NCBI GenBank assembly: GCA_965197675.1 | Contig: OZ240221.1 | Span: 2,294,001-2,358,000 of the forward strand | Source of the DNA: G965197675 sp965197675 | Lineage (GTDB): Bacteria > Chloroflexota > Dehalococcoidia > Plut-88900 | Direction of reading: 5' to 3' | Length of the DNA stretch: 64,000 nucleotides | Shown: in pieces, positions 8,932-18,142 of the stretch | How positions within the stretch are numbered: position 1 is the stretch's first letter | Layout of the letters: every line of letters begins with the position of its first letter | Notes under the pieces: model-generated | What the model was told of the DNA's origin: nothing | Databases searched by the model: none | Seen by the model: the letters and a program-made list of their open reading frames with translations, nothing else | Position numbers and translations under genes: made by a program

Positions 8932-10437
8932 TCAACGCTTCGTTTTCCCAGCTTCTTCCTCCGTAAAAGCGAGACCCTGTTCGATAGATGCCTCCACTTG
9001 TTCCTCTCCCTTCATCAGTAGGGCGGGGATCAGCCCTGCCAAACACACCACCATCCCTGCCAGGAAAAATCCCTGGAAGACTTCAAAGCCTACTCCGGTA
9101 AGCTCCTCAGCGTATTCTGGGTCGGCGAAGGAAATGGCGATTTGGGTTACCAGTATATCGAAGCGATCTGTTCCCCAGGATGTCAAGGCAGCAAGTCCCA
9201 CCGTCATGCCCATCATGCGCATCACCGTCAGCATGGCTGCCGCAGTGCCCCTATAACCGGCCGTTACCGAGTTGATAGCGGCCGCTGCTATAGGTGCGAT
9301 CACCAGTCCAAATCCCAATCCGCCTACAACGAGATGGATCGTCATGGACGGATCATCGATATTCAAGTCCCACCCGCTCATGAAGTAGAAGGACGAAGCG
9401 CTTAGCAGGAGACCCGCAATGGTGGGCAGCCTGTATCCGAGCTTCGACGAGACGAACCCACCCAGTAATGCGCCTACGGGAATGGCAGCAGTCAATCTCA
9501 CGAGTCTAAAGCCACCCTCCAACGGCTTCTGGCCCAAAACTGTATCCGTCATCAGAGGAATGGTTATCATGGCTATTATCAGGGCCACCCCCACCAGAAA
9601 ATGGGTGGAGTTGGCCCCTGAGAAGGTGGTCCTGCGGAAAAGGGAAAGCGGGGTTAGGGGAGTCGAGCTAGCCCCCTGGCTCCAAATGTAGACCACAAGA
9701 ACGACTGCACCTCCCACCAAACCGGTAACCGCTAGCAGAGTGTACTCCCCCCACTGGGATAGGGAGAGAGTCACGGTAGTTAACGCCAGGGCCAGAAGTA
9801 AACCGCCTCTGTAGTCCACCACGTAGGAGTGTCGTGGGGTGGAGGGAGTAAAAAGCAGAAGAAGCACTATCACCAGAGCTACCAGGGGAACGTTCATCCA
9901 AAACACCCATCTCCAGTCGAGGTAGTGGTCCAGCAGTGCTCCCCAAAGAGGGCCTATCACACCCCCGGCTTCTGCAGCAGCACCCACGATGCCCAGAGCT
10001 ACAGCGCGCCGCCGCGCAGGCAACAAGTCGCCTGTTAGAGCTATGGTAACCGGCACTACTGCGCCACCACCCACAGCTTGGAACACCCTGAATCCCACCA
10101 GCGAGGGCAGATCCTGAGCTACCGCCACCAGAACAGAGCCAACTGCGAAGACAGCCATGGCCAGGATGTAGACACGACGATGTCCATGAACGTCGGACAC
10201 CCTACCCATGAGAGGCATGATCGCCGTGTAACCCAGAAGATAACCCGTGATGGTCCAGGAGACCTGATCAAGATCGTCGATTCCCAGCCGGAAATCCTCC
10301 ATGATGCTGGGCAGAATCGTTACCACCACAGTCTGGTCATCGGCGGCGATGAACACGCCCAGACAGGCAGCGAGTATTGCCGGATAGACGGATCGTCCTG
10401 CTAGCACGGAAGCATTATACCGTTTGAGTCCCGGCAC
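8932..10437 (-). CDS. MFS drug-exporter-type transporter (DHA2, 14 TM)
   Basis: 501 residues with about 14 hydrophobic segments. AADDQTVVVTILPSIMEDF in TM1 is the D1-type motif of the EmrB/QacA group and GRVSDVHGHRRVYI is the MFS loop 2-3 motif A. VFQAVGGGAVVPV and the motif-C-like GxxxGPxxG stretch (VIGPLWGALLDHY) fit a proton antiporter. The GTG start at 10437 has only a weak ribosome site. The likely role is efflux of lipophilic compounds across the cytoplasmic membrane; the substrate is unknown. It is followed on the same strand by the amidohydrolase-2 gene. Confidence 0.88.
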   Translation of the reverse strand: MPGLKRYNASVLAGRSVYPAILAACLGVFIAADDQTVVVTILPSIMEDFRLGIDDLDQVSWTITGYLLGYTAIMPLMGRVSDVHGHRRVYILAMAVFAVGSVLVAVAQDLPSLVGFRVFQAVGGGAVVPVTIALTGDLLPARRRAVALGIVGAAAEAGGVIGPLWGALLDHYLDWRWVFWMNVPLVALVIVLLLLFTPSTPRHSYVVDYRGGLLLALALTTVTLSLSQWGEYTLLAVTGLVGGAVVLVVYIWSQGASSTPLTPLSLFRRTTFSGANSTHFLVGVALIIAMITIPLMTDTVLGQKPLEGGFRLVRLTAAIPVGALLGGFVSSKLGYRLPTIAGLLLSASSFYFMSGWDLNIDDPSMTIHLVVGGLGFGLVIAPIAAAAINSVTAGYRGTAAAMLTVMRMMGMTVGLAALTSWGTDRFDILVTQIAISFADPEYAEELTGVGFEVFQGFFLAGMVVCLAGLIPALLMKGEEQVEASIEQGLAFTEEEAGKTKR

Positions 10438-10463
10438 CTTGTGAGGGAAGAGGGTATCATCGT

Positions 10464-11213
10464 TTAATGACCTCCATCTATCCGGGGTCGCTCAATAGTA
10501 ACGGCCTCATCGAATCTCGAGAGGATGATAGTCCTTACAATGCCCTCCTCTTCCTCCTCGGTGATCCTCCCGTCCAGAGTGAGTTTTCGCACCAGGAAAT
10601 CTTCTTGTCCAATCCATAGCTCGACCTCAAGAACGTTACCCTCTGTGGCCGAAGGCGAGATGGACTGCAGGTCTTCCGAGCGAACCATACCTCCCAAACG
10701 ATAAACGGGAACCCCGCTCAAGGCCTCGATACTCAGTACAAAAGGGTTTGTAGCCGTGGTGATTATCGAGCCAACTCCATCCGCCGCATCGAAGAACCCT
10801 CCAACGGTGGTCGTGTCTGAAAGGTTCTCGAACTTCTGGGTGAAGGGGTTTGTCATGTAGATATCATCTCCCATGGTTATCGCCTCCACCTCAAAGAACA
10901 GTCCACTAGCCTTGGCCTCTATGGTGACGGCCATCCTGTCGGGAGCGACCACGTCACCCTCCACAGTCTCCATCTCAAGACCTAAGGCGATGGGCGTGGC
11001 ACCCCCATCGTGAGTCATCTTGAAGTGAAAGGACTGCAGGATCTCGAACCTATCCGCAGCCCTGCTTAAAATCTCCTCGACTGACAGGCCTGTCTGTGTT
11101 GGAGTAGGAGTTGAATCCAAGCTGCAGGCATACGCTGAAAACAGAGACAGCGTCAGGACGACGGCGACCGCACAGGTCAACATAATGTTAACGCGAAACG
11201 TCATCTCACTCAT
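10464..11213 (-). CDS. LppX/LprAFG-like lipoprotein
   Basis: 249 residues. The N-terminus has a hydrophobic signal ending in SAYAC (Cys 30), a lipobox for lipid anchoring outside the cytoplasmic membrane, followed by a Thr/Pro-rich linker. The mature part (SVEEILSRAADRFEILQSFHFKM, then the GDDIYMTNPFTQKFENL strand) follows the LppX_LprAFG pattern of proteins that hold lipids in a hydrophobic cavity. Starts at 11213, 11204 or 11183 are all possible. It lies 26 bases upstream of the MFS gene on the same strand, and the mycobacterial precedent of LprG next to an MFS exporter (P55/Rv1410c) makes a shared lipid-export role plausible, as inference. Confidence 0.8.
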   Translation of the reverse strand: MSEMTFRVNIMLTCAVAVVLTLSLFSAYACSLDSTPTPTQTGLSVEEILSRAADRFEILQSFHFKMTHDGGATPIALGLEMETVEGDVVAPDRMAVTIEAKASGLFFEVEAITMGDDIYMTNPFTQKFENLSDTTTVGGFFDAADGVGSIITTATNPFVLSIEALSGVPVYRLGGMVRSEDLQSISPSATEGNVLEVELWIGQEDFLVRKLTLDGRITEEEEEGIVRTIILSRFDEAVTIERPRIDGGH

Positions 11214-11313
11214 GTTAGCATCGCAAGGTCACGCCAACAACAATCACTCCTGTGCTAAAATAGGATCAACCACCCTAAATACCATCGGAACCCTACCCAA
11301 CGGTAAACAGCCA

Positions 11314-11970
11314 ATGTCAGACCCCAGCGTGCAGGCGCTCATACTAGTCGCTCTTGGCGGATATCTTATCGGCTCCTTTCCTACCGCTCTCCTTGTGGTA
11401 AGGTGGCTAACCGGCAAAGATGTCAGGAGTCATGGCTCTGGAAACATAGGAACCCTCAACACTCTTCGCACCACCAACTCCAAGCCGCTCACCTTGCTGG
11501 TGCTGGTCGGAGATATAAGCAAGGGTGTTCTCTCCCTTATTCTTGGATATTTAGTAGCCGAGGCGTTCGACTACAAGTCCGAGCTGATAATGGAGTTCGG
11601 GGGCATAGCCGCTATAGTAGGTCACAACTACTCGGCTTTCTTGAAGCTGGGGGGAGGAAAAGGGCTGGCCACGGCGCTCCCAGTCCTCCTGTATCTTGAA
11701 CCAACCCTGGTCGGCGTATGGCTGGGGACATTCTTCATTACGGTCGCCATAACTCGACTGCTGGTATTGGGACAGATCCTGGGAACCGTCGCTGTTCCCC
11801 TAGTGGCGTTGGCGGCATTCGATGACCGGATGATAGCAGTCGGACTCCTGGCTTTTCCCATATTCGTAAGACACGCTCCGCGCATTAAGAACATCATCAA
11901 CGGTACTGAACCTAAGATGTTCTACAAAGTCAAAGGTGCAGACCAGGTCCAGTCAGGGGCTGGGGAATAG
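11314..11970 (+). CDS. plsY: Glycerol-3-phosphate acyltransferase PlsY
   Basis: 218 residues from ATG 11314; the open frame continues upstream to 11185 but there overlaps the divergent lipoprotein gene and lacks similarity. The three PlsY motifs are visible: GSFPTALLVVRW with GKDVRSHGSGNIGTLNTLR, GHNYSAFLKLGGGKGLAT, and the later loop near the C-terminal helices. It transfers an acyl group from acyl phosphate to glycerol-3-phosphate in the membrane, the first step of phospholipid synthesis. Multiple TM helices are present. NIGTLNTLR departs slightly from the usual NPGATN motif, which is a variation worth noting. It is followed 12 bases later by a phosphoglycerate mutase-like gene. Confidence 0.88.
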   Translation: MSDPSVQALILVALGGYLIGSFPTALLVVRWLTGKDVRSHGSGNIGTLNTLRTTNSKPLTLLVLVGDISKGVLSLILGYLVAEAFDYKSELIMEFGGIAAIVGHNYSAFLKLGGGKGLATALPVLLYLEPTLVGVWLGTFFITVAITRLLVLGQILGTVAVPLVALAAFDDRMIAVGLLAFPIFVRHAPRIKNIINGTEPKMFYKVKGADQVQSGAGE

Positions 11971-11982
11971 ATAATTGACATA

Positions 11983-13320
11983 ATGAAAGTATTACTCATC
12001 ATACCCGATGGTCTTGGAGACAGGCCTGCCGAAGAGTTGGAAGGTAAGACCCCCTTGGAGGCAGCCAACACCCCCAACTTAGATATGCTGGCTGACGCCG
12101 GCATGAGTGGACAATACACGGTTTTCGCCCCTGGCATACCCGTAGGCAGTCCGATAGCCCTGCACGTCATGATGGGCTACCCTGTCGATGAGTTCCCGGA
12201 CAGAGGCGTACTCATATCAGTGGCCCGAGGACTGGAGACGAGCTACGAAGACGTGGTACTGGCCGCCCGATTCGCCAGCGTAGCTCATGGAGAGGGTCAG
12301 CTTCGCCTTCTATCTCGCTTCATCCGAGACGAAGAAGAGGCCTGCAAAGCTTTGGCAGCCTCCATAGACCACTTCCAGACCGACGGCCTAACGTTCCGCT
12401 ACCAGTATCACAGCAAAGGCGACGGCATACTGTTCATATCCGGAGATGCTAGCTCGGACGTGACCGACTCGGATCCCCTGGGGTTGGATCTGCCGGTCAT
12501 AAAGGTCCAACCCATGGAGAAGTCCCGAGACCCCATAGGAGCCCGCCGTACAGCCGTTGCCTTAAACCAATTCCTCTCCTGGGCTTACCGTGAGATGTGT
12601 AATCATTCCATATCTTCACAGAGGGAGAAGTTGGGAAAGACGCCTATTAATTTCCTAATTACCAAGTGGTCGGGCCAGCGAAGAATCTTTGAATCCTTCT
12701 CTGAAAGAACAGCTTTCAGGGCCGCCAGCATGCCCGACGAAGAGGTGGTCAAAGGGCTGGTCATGGAGATGGGCATGAAACTGGTGGACATCCCCAGAGC
12801 CATAGGGCCAGAGGAAAATATTCGGCAGCGACTGCTCAAGGCCGAGGAGCTGTTTTCGCAGGGGTACGACTTCATTCACCTCCATACCAAAGAGCCGGAC
12901 TATATCTCTCACTGGTGCAACCCCCTGAAAACCAAGGAAGCGCTGGAGTCCTGGGACCGAGGGTTCGCTCGTTATTGGGAGGCCCTGGGGAAGGATGAGG
13001 ACCTGCTGACCGTCTTCACCTCGGACCATTCCACGCCCAGTCAATGGGATGGCATGAAGCCCGGCGACTTCAATGATCAGCATAGCGGCGAGCCCTGTCC
13101 GTTAATCATCAAAGGACGTCACGTGAGGCGAGATAGCATAGACAAGGTTGGCGAGAGATCTGCCGCCAAGGGGGGGTTGGGGTTGGTGAGAGGGAGCGAG
13201 CTTATGAACATTATGCTCAGCTTGACCGACCGGACTAACCTGTATGGAATGAGACCAACCCCAAAGGTTCACAGATATCGTCCCCGAGAAGTCGAACCCT
13301 TCAATATTCTACCAGAGTAG
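11983..13320 (+). CDS. Divergent archaeal-type phosphoglycerate mutase homologue (alkaline phosphatase superfamily)
   Basis: 445 residues. MKVLLIIPDGLGDRP (metal-binding Asp 9), PVGSPIALHVMMGYP (putative phosphoserine in GS), a late FTSDHSTPS and HSGEPCPLIIKG follow the layout of cofactor-independent phosphoglycerate mutase of the ApgM type. A second, more typical ApgM gene lies in the glycolytic run at 23962-25167. This copy differs in the nucleophile loop (GSP instead of GSGP) and has an enlarged, divergent central domain, so it may act on another phosphate ester. It is separated from plsY by 12 bases and probably co-transcribed with it. Confidence 0.78.
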   Translation: MKVLLIIPDGLGDRPAEELEGKTPLEAANTPNLDMLADAGMSGQYTVFAPGIPVGSPIALHVMMGYPVDEFPDRGVLISVARGLETSYEDVVLAARFASVAHGEGQLRLLSRFIRDEEEACKALAASIDHFQTDGLTFRYQYHSKGDGILFISGDASSDVTDSDPLGLDLPVIKVQPMEKSRDPIGARRTAVALNQFLSWAYREMCNHSISSQREKLGKTPINFLITKWSGQRRIFESFSERTAFRAASMPDEEVVKGLVMEMGMKLVDIPRAIGPEENIRQRLLKAEELFSQGYDFIHLHTKEPDYISHWCNPLKTKEALESWDRGFARYWEALGKDEDLLTVFTSDHSTPSQWDGMKPGDFNDQHSGEPCPLIIKGRHVRRDSIDKVGERSAAKGGLGLVRGSELMNIMLSLTDRTNLYGMRPTPKVHRYRPREVEPFNILPE

Positions 13321-13774
13321 TCTGCGGCCAGAACTCTAAATGCTAAAGAAGATATCATCTCAAATAGAAAGTGCTTTGCCAGCTAAAGAGTTACATGGAA
13401 CACTTCAATACATTATGTAAAACCACTTCTATTCTGTGTGTATAACAGGACATAACATATATAGTGCGAACCACTTTCGAAAAGTATTTTTAGGCTATCC
13501 AAGTCGATCCAAAATAGTGTTCGCAAGCCCGCTAGTCAGAGAACTCGTAGCTAAAACATCACTTTTTAAGAGGACTCTGAGCCACTGTGGCTGCCGGCAG
13601 TGGTAAGCCGACAAGCCGTGATCCAAACAATCACCCGATGAGGCTGTTCTCCTACCTCTCCCTGCCCCTCCCCCGCTCTATTTTTCGAATTCATGTTCTG
13701 ATTTTAGGGTATTTTCGAGGCGAATGTGGTGAACAACAGGCGAGAAGTGTCAACCAGACGTCATTGAGCAACAG
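13321..13774. other. AT-rich convergent intergenic region, no gene seen
   Basis: This 454-base gap separates the convergent phosphoglycerate mutase-like and htpX genes. The first 250 bases are AT-rich relative to the rest of the window. A hairpin CCACTG...CAGTGG spans 13582-13603 without an adjacent U tract. No ORF with family similarity, tRNA or clear terminator was recognised. Confidence 0.4.
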
Positions 13775-14592
13775 CTATACTCGGCCAGCCATCCGGCGCA
13801 GTCGACGCACCCTCTCGGCGATAGGAGGATGGGTGCTGAACAAGCGGGCAACAGAGCTACCAGCCAATGGATTAGCTATAAATAGATGAGACACGCCCTC
13901 GCTGACTTTCATTGGTCTCGCGTGAGAGCCTGCCTCCAGCTTCTCCAAGGCACTGGCTAAAGCCAAAGGATTGCCGCCCAGCCTGCTTCCGGAGGCGTCG
14001 GCCTGATACTCTCGAGTCCGGGATATGGCCAGCTTGATTATCATAGCAGCGATGGGAATGAGAATGGCCATCAACAGCATGACAGCCATCCCCGCCATCC
14101 CACCACCCCTGTCCCTGCCGAAACTTCCGAAGAAGGCGGAGAATCTGAGCCAGAAGGCGATCATCGTCATTATCCCGGCCATGGTGGCCACGATGGACAT
14201 GATCAGAACATCCCGGTTTCTGATGTGGGAGAACTCGTGGGCCATCACACCCTCCAGCTCCTCCTCGGTCAGCAGACGCATGATACCTGTCGTCGCCGCC
14301 ACTGCTGCGTGATTGGGACTGCGCCCCGTCGCAAAGGCATTGGGAGAATCGCTCTGTACCACGTGCACCTTCGGTTTGGGCATCTGCATCCTGGCGGCCA
14401 TCCGATCCACGATACGATGCAGTGTGGGCTCTTCTCCCTCGGTTACTGGTTTGGCTCCCGCCATCTTCAAGGCCAGCTTATCACTCCACCAATAGGAACC
14501 GAAATTCAGGGCCACCGCAATGGCTAAAAATATGACCATTCCACCAAGACGGTCATCGCGACCATCAACATGCCTGTTTTCAAAGTGTTCAC
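13775..14592 (-). CDS. htpX: HtpX-like M48 membrane metalloprotease with N-terminal frameshift
   Basis: The body of the protein is HtpX: NFGSYWWSDK, the zinc motif HEFSH (MAHEFSHIRNRD), two following membrane helices and SRTREYQADASGSRL with the third zinc ligand. HtpX degrades damaged membrane proteins. The natural start appears to be GTG 14592 with AAGGGA eight bases upstream, encoding VNTLKTGMLMVAMTVLV, the standard HtpX N-terminus. That frame hits TAG at 14524-14526, while the rest of the protein continues in another frame. The junction lies near 14540-14550 and about ten usual residues are missing there, consistent with loss of 3n+1 bases. Either a real mutation or a consensus error; a restart at an internal ATG would lack the first helix. 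Confidence 0.8.
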
Positions 14593-14686
14593 TACAATTT
14601 CCCTTTATTTCAGGAATTAGCCCGCTAGATAGATTATAACTCGCCATGAATAACGAAGCTTCCGTAGTTTAGGTATTGCTCATGGA

Positions 14687-15607
14687 CTAGTTCCCAGGGG
14701 CAGGCTGTTTGCTGGCCCATATAAAAGCGAAGGAGAGGAACTCCTGTTGCAGCCTGCTGATGAGGTGATTCTCAAGGTAGATCACGTAGAGGTCACGCTT
14801 TAGAGGGACCCCATCGATTCGGAGGGCCCTGATGCGCCCGCACTCAATGCTTTTCTGGGCTGCGAAGACGGAGACAAAAGCCACACCAAGACCCGCCTCC
14901 ACCGCTGAGACGATGGCCTGAGTGCTGCCGAAGGTCATGGCCCGCTGCCACTGCCCGCCATCGAGACCGGCCTGTTGCAGGATTTGTCGAGCGCTCCTCA
15001 TAGTCCCAGAGCCGGCTTCTCGGGCTATCAGCTTCTCTCCCTCCAGATCTGACACGGAAACCCCGGGGTAATTCGTAAGAGGGTGACCCATCGGCACTAT
15101 CAGGACCAGTTCGTCGCTCAGAAGCTCGGCTCGTTTCAAACCTCTGCCTTCCACTATAGCCCCTATGAAACCCACGTCACACTCTCCTGACATCACCATC
15201 TCGGCCACCGCATCTGTGTCACCAATCAAAACGGAGGCCTCTACTCCCGGGTGAAGCTCGATGAAATCTCCTAGCAACCGAGGCAGGATATATTCACCGG
15301 GTACCGTGCTGGCTCCGAGGACCAGCTTGCCACTTACGGTGCCTGTTAGGCCCTGAAGCCTTTCGGTGAGCTTAATTTCCTCCGACAGCACCTTCAAAGC
15401 GAAACCGTGAAACTCCTCTCCCGCAGTGGTCATGGCAGCTCCACTCTCCTTACGGTCCAGCAGGTAGACCCCCATATCTCGCTCCAACTTCTGAATCTGA
15501 TGACTTACGGCCGGTTGGGTTATACCAAGGTGTTTTGCCGCCTCAGAGAAGCTTTCCCGTTTCACCACCTCCACATAGGTACGAAGATGTTCCAGGTTCA
15601 TAACCAT
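14687..15607 (-). CDS. LysR-family transcriptional regulator
   Basis: About 304-306 residues; ATG 15607 or the second ATG at 15601. Residues 3-62 form the winged helix-turn-helix (LEHLRTYVEVVKRESFSEAA, then ITQPAVSHQIQKLE), and the rest is a periplasmic-binding-like effector domain with the conserved LVIVPMGHPL strand. It is transcribed away from the ABC importer at 15722-19017 across a 114-base gap, the usual arrangement for a LysR protein controlling its neighbour. The N-terminus resembles LysR proteins linked to selenium metabolism (from memory), which fits the type of binding protein next door. The gap contains TTGACA at 15633-15638 and a short TTAT-G-ATAA dyad at 15650-15658. Confidence 0.88.
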   Translation of the reverse strand: MVMNLEHLRTYVEVVKRESFSEAAKHLGITQPAVSHQIQKLERDMGVYLLDRKESGAAMTTAGEEFHGFALKVLSEEIKLTERLQGLTGTVSGKLVLGASTVPGEYILPRLLGDFIELHPGVEASVLIGDTDAVAEMVMSGECDVGFIGAIVEGRGLKRAELLSDELVLIVPMGHPLTNYPGVSVSDLEGEKLIAREAGSGTMRSARQILQQAGLDGGQWQRAMTFGSTQAIVSAVEAGLGVAFVSVFAAQKSIECGRIRALRIDGVPLKRDLYVIYLENHLISRLQQEFLSFAFIWASKQPAPGN

Positions 15608-15721
15608 ACTATATTAATAAAATTTTTTGATGTTGACAATTAATAATCCTTATGATAACGTCCGTTGTCCAAAAGATTAAACAAGTTGACCTGATAGTTT
15701 CGATGAGGAGTCGCGAAGAGT

Positions 15722-16585
15722 ATGAATAAACTGGCGGGCCTGTTCGTACTCGTGAACCTGACCCTCTTTGTGGCCTGTGGTGACTCAGATTCAAAGGAGA
15801 CCTTTTACTTCAGCGGCATTCCGGACCAGGATGCCGCCAGACTATCTCGGCGATATGATGAATTCTCCGATTACCTGAGCGGACAATTGGGTGTGACCGT
15901 GAAGTACAAGCCAGCGGTGGATTACGCCGCCGTGGTCACGGCTTTTGACAACGGAGACATTCAGATGGGCTGGTTCGGTGGATTGACTGGAGTTCAGGCC
16001 CGTCTTACCGTGCCCGATTCCCAAGCCATCGCTCAGCGACCTCGAGACGCCGAGTTCCACTCCAGGTTCATCGTTCAGTCGAGGCTGGAGGTGGATAGTT
16101 TGGAGGACCTGAAGGGTCTCAGCTTTACCTTCGGCGACGAGAACTCTACGTCGGGACACCTCATGCCTCGCCACTTTTTGCTGCAGGCTGGTGTAGATCC
16201 CGAGGGGGACTTTCCTGGAGGCCCCAACTTCTCCGGCTCCCATGACCTTACCTGGAAGCTGGTGGAGAGTGGAGCATTTCAGGCGGGAGCCTTAAACGAG
16301 ACTGTATGGCAGAGCGCAGTAGATGAAGGGAAGGTAGACCTGACCAAGGTGAGGGAGTTTCACACAACACCTGGCTATTACGACTACAACTGGACCATCA
16401 GAGGAGATGCCGATGAGACCTTCGGTGAGGGTTTCACAGACAAAGTTAAGAAGATCCTAATCTCTATCGGGGCCGACAGACAGGACATACTGGACCTGTT
16501 CGATACTGAAAGTTTCATCGAATCGGACAACGAAAACTATCACGCTATAAGGGAGGTGGCCGAACAGGTAGGCATCATCAAATGA
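15722..16585 (+). CDS. ABC transporter substrate-binding lipoprotein (PhnD-like, putative selenate-type)
   Basis: 287 residues with a lipoprotein signal (LFVACGDS, Cys 19), so it is anchored outside the membrane. TFYFSGIPDQDAARLSRRYD, AAVVTAFDNGDIQMGWFGGL, GVQARLTVPDSQAIAQR and the FTFGDENSTSGHLMPRHF segment follow the PhnD-like family, and closely match the subgroup annotated as putative selenate ABC transporter binding proteins. Family relatives bind phosphonate, phosphite or other oxyanions. GAGGAG precedes the ATG start. It is the first gene of a four-gene importer; the ATPase start overlaps its stop. The ligand assignment is based on sequence resemblance, not proof. Confidence 0.85.
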   Translation: MNKLAGLFVLVNLTLFVACGDSDSKETFYFSGIPDQDAARLSRRYDEFSDYLSGQLGVTVKYKPAVDYAAVVTAFDNGDIQMGWFGGLTGVQARLTVPDSQAIAQRPRDAEFHSRFIVQSRLEVDSLEDLKGLSFTFGDENSTSGHLMPRHFLLQAGVDPEGDFPGGPNFSGSHDLTWKLVESGAFQAGALNETVWQSAVDEGKVDLTKVREFHTTPGYYDYNWTIRGDADETFGEGFTDKVKKILISIGADRQDILDLFDTESFIESDNENYHAIREVAEQVGIIK

Positions 16586-17373
16586 GCTTCAATCTCGATG
16601 GTAGAAGGGCCATGTTCGTCCTCGAAGACGTAAGCAAAAGCTATCCAAGTGTGGTAGCTCTTCACCACCTATCCCTGACCATACCAAGAGGGGAAAGAGT
16701 GGCTATCGTTGGTCCCAGCGGGAGTGGAAAGACTACTCTGCTCCACCTTTTGGGCGGAGTTATTCAACCTGACGAGGGTCGAGTCCACGTAGATAATCGT
16801 CTGATGACAAACTTATCCGCTGGGCGCGAACTGGCAACCCTGATAGGACTGATTCACCAGCAGTTTGATCTCGTGCCCAGGCTGAGCGTGGCCCATAACG
16901 TTATGGCCGGACGACTGGGCTACTGGAGCTTTTGGAGATCCTTGCTATCCCTAGTGAGACTACAAGAAAAACACCTCGCCCTGGCTGCATTGCAAAGAAC
17001 GGGAATAGAGCACAAGCTGAGCGAAAGAGTATCTCGACTTTCAGGCGGCGAGCAGCAGCGAGTAGCTATCGCTCGTCTGTTGGTGCAAGACCCCCAGGTT
17101 ATCATCGCTGACGAGCCAGTAGCATCCCTGGACCCAAGCCGCTCGGAGGACATCATGAAGCTCCTGGGAGATATCGTACAGGAATCGGGAAAAACCTTAG
17201 TAGCCAGCCTCCACTCGATGGATTTGGTTAGAGCTCATTTCTCTCGGGTAATCGGGCTACGATCAGGACGCCTCTCCTTCTATGTACCGGTTTCTAAGCT
17301 TACAACAGAGATGCTGAAAACACTCTACGACCTAGAAGAGCCGAGGGGTGACGTTCTTGCTTCGGTCTCTTGA
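16582..17373 (+). CDS. ABC transporter ATPase (PhnC-like)
   Basis: 263 residues, ATG overlapping the previous stop in ATGA. Walker A GPSGSGKTT, Q-loop IHQQFDLV, signature LSGGEQQR, Walker B VIIADEP and the switch His in VASLHS are intact, so it should hydrolyse ATP at the cytoplasmic face. The order binding protein, ATPase, permease, permease matches phosphonate-type importers. Overlaps with both neighbours indicate translational coupling. Confidence 0.9.
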   Translation: MSFNLDGRRAMFVLEDVSKSYPSVVALHHLSLTIPRGERVAIVGPSGSGKTTLLHLLGGVIQPDEGRVHVDNRLMTNLSAGRELATLIGLIHQQFDLVPRLSVAHNVMAGRLGYWSFWRSLLSLVRLQEKHLALAALQRTGIEHKLSERVSRLSGGEQQRVAIARLLVQDPQVIIADEPVASLDPSRSEDIMKLLGDIVQESGKTLVASLHSMDLVRAHFSRVIGLRSGRLSFYVPVSKLTTEMLKTLYDLEEPRGDVLASVS

Positions 17374-18142
17374 GAACCGAGGCTTCCTGACCCTTCTTCT
17401 GCTGGGAGCCATCGGGTGGAGCCTCTACAACGTCGGCTGGACCGATCGTATCGTTAACACCGGGGGAGGATCAGCACTCCTGGATCTGCTTCGAACTCTC
17501 TTCAACCCAGAGCTTTCTCCTTCATTCCTCGAGATCGCCTTAGAGGCCACCTGGATAACCCTCGCATACTCGGTAGCCGGCACCACTCTTGCTATAGCGA
17601 TTGGCCTTCCGCTGGGGGTATTGGCCTCAGGGGCCTTGGTAAAAGCAGCCTCCAACAAACGGAACATGATGGTGGGTACCAGGGTGTTTCTCGCAGTCAT
17701 CCGCTCCATCCACGAACTGATCTGGGCCTGGTTCTTCGTAGTCGCTATAGGTCTGTCTCCCATGGCGGGAATTATGGGTCTGGCCATCCCTTACGGTGGC
17801 ATTCTCGGCCGTATCTACGCCGACATCCTCAACGATGTTCGGGAAGAGCCTTTGAGGGCGCTTAGAACCTCTGGCGCCTCCGAGTGGAAAGTGCTCGTGT
17901 ACGGTCGGCTACCAATTGCTTTACCTGATATGCTCAGCTACACTCTCTATCGCTTCGAGTGCGCAATCAGGGCTGCCGCCATCCTGGGTTTTGTCGGGAT
18001 AAAAGGTCTGGGATTTCAGATACAGCTCTCTCTGGATGACCTGCTGTTCGACGAAGTCTGGACTCTCCTCTTCTTCCTCATCGGGCTCGTTGTCCTAGTC
18101 GATCTGTGGAGCAGTCTGCTGCGCAGGAGGCTGGTGACGTGA
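17348..18142 (+). CDS. ABC transporter permease 1 (PhnE-like)
   Basis: 264 residues, GTG start overlapping the ATPase gene by 26 bases. About six membrane segments; the EAA-type loop lies at EEPLRALRTSGASEWKVLVY, followed by GRLPIALPDMLSY, and the segment AIRSIHELIWAWFFV fits PhnE-type permeases. It forms half of the channel with the next gene. It begins shortly after the ATPase frame and ends in a 4-base GTGA overlap with permease 2. Confidence 0.88.
   Translation: MTFLLRSLENRGFLTLLLLGAIGWSLYNVGWTDRIVNTGGGSALLDLLRTLFNPELSPSFLEIALEATWITLAYSVAGTTLAIAIGLPLGVLASGALVKAASNKRNMMVGTRVFLAVIRSIHELIWAWFFVVAIGLSPMAGIMGLAIPYGGILGRIYADILNDVREEPLRALRTSGASEWKVLVYGRLPIALPDMLSYTLYRFECAIRAAAILGFVGIKGLGFQIQLSLDDLLFDEVWTLLFFLIGLVVLVDLWSSLLRRRLVT

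Noticed and set aside
13321..13774. tRNA or small RNA gene in the AT-rich gap
   Set aside because: No cloverleaf or T-arm consensus was found; the one hairpin has no U tract.
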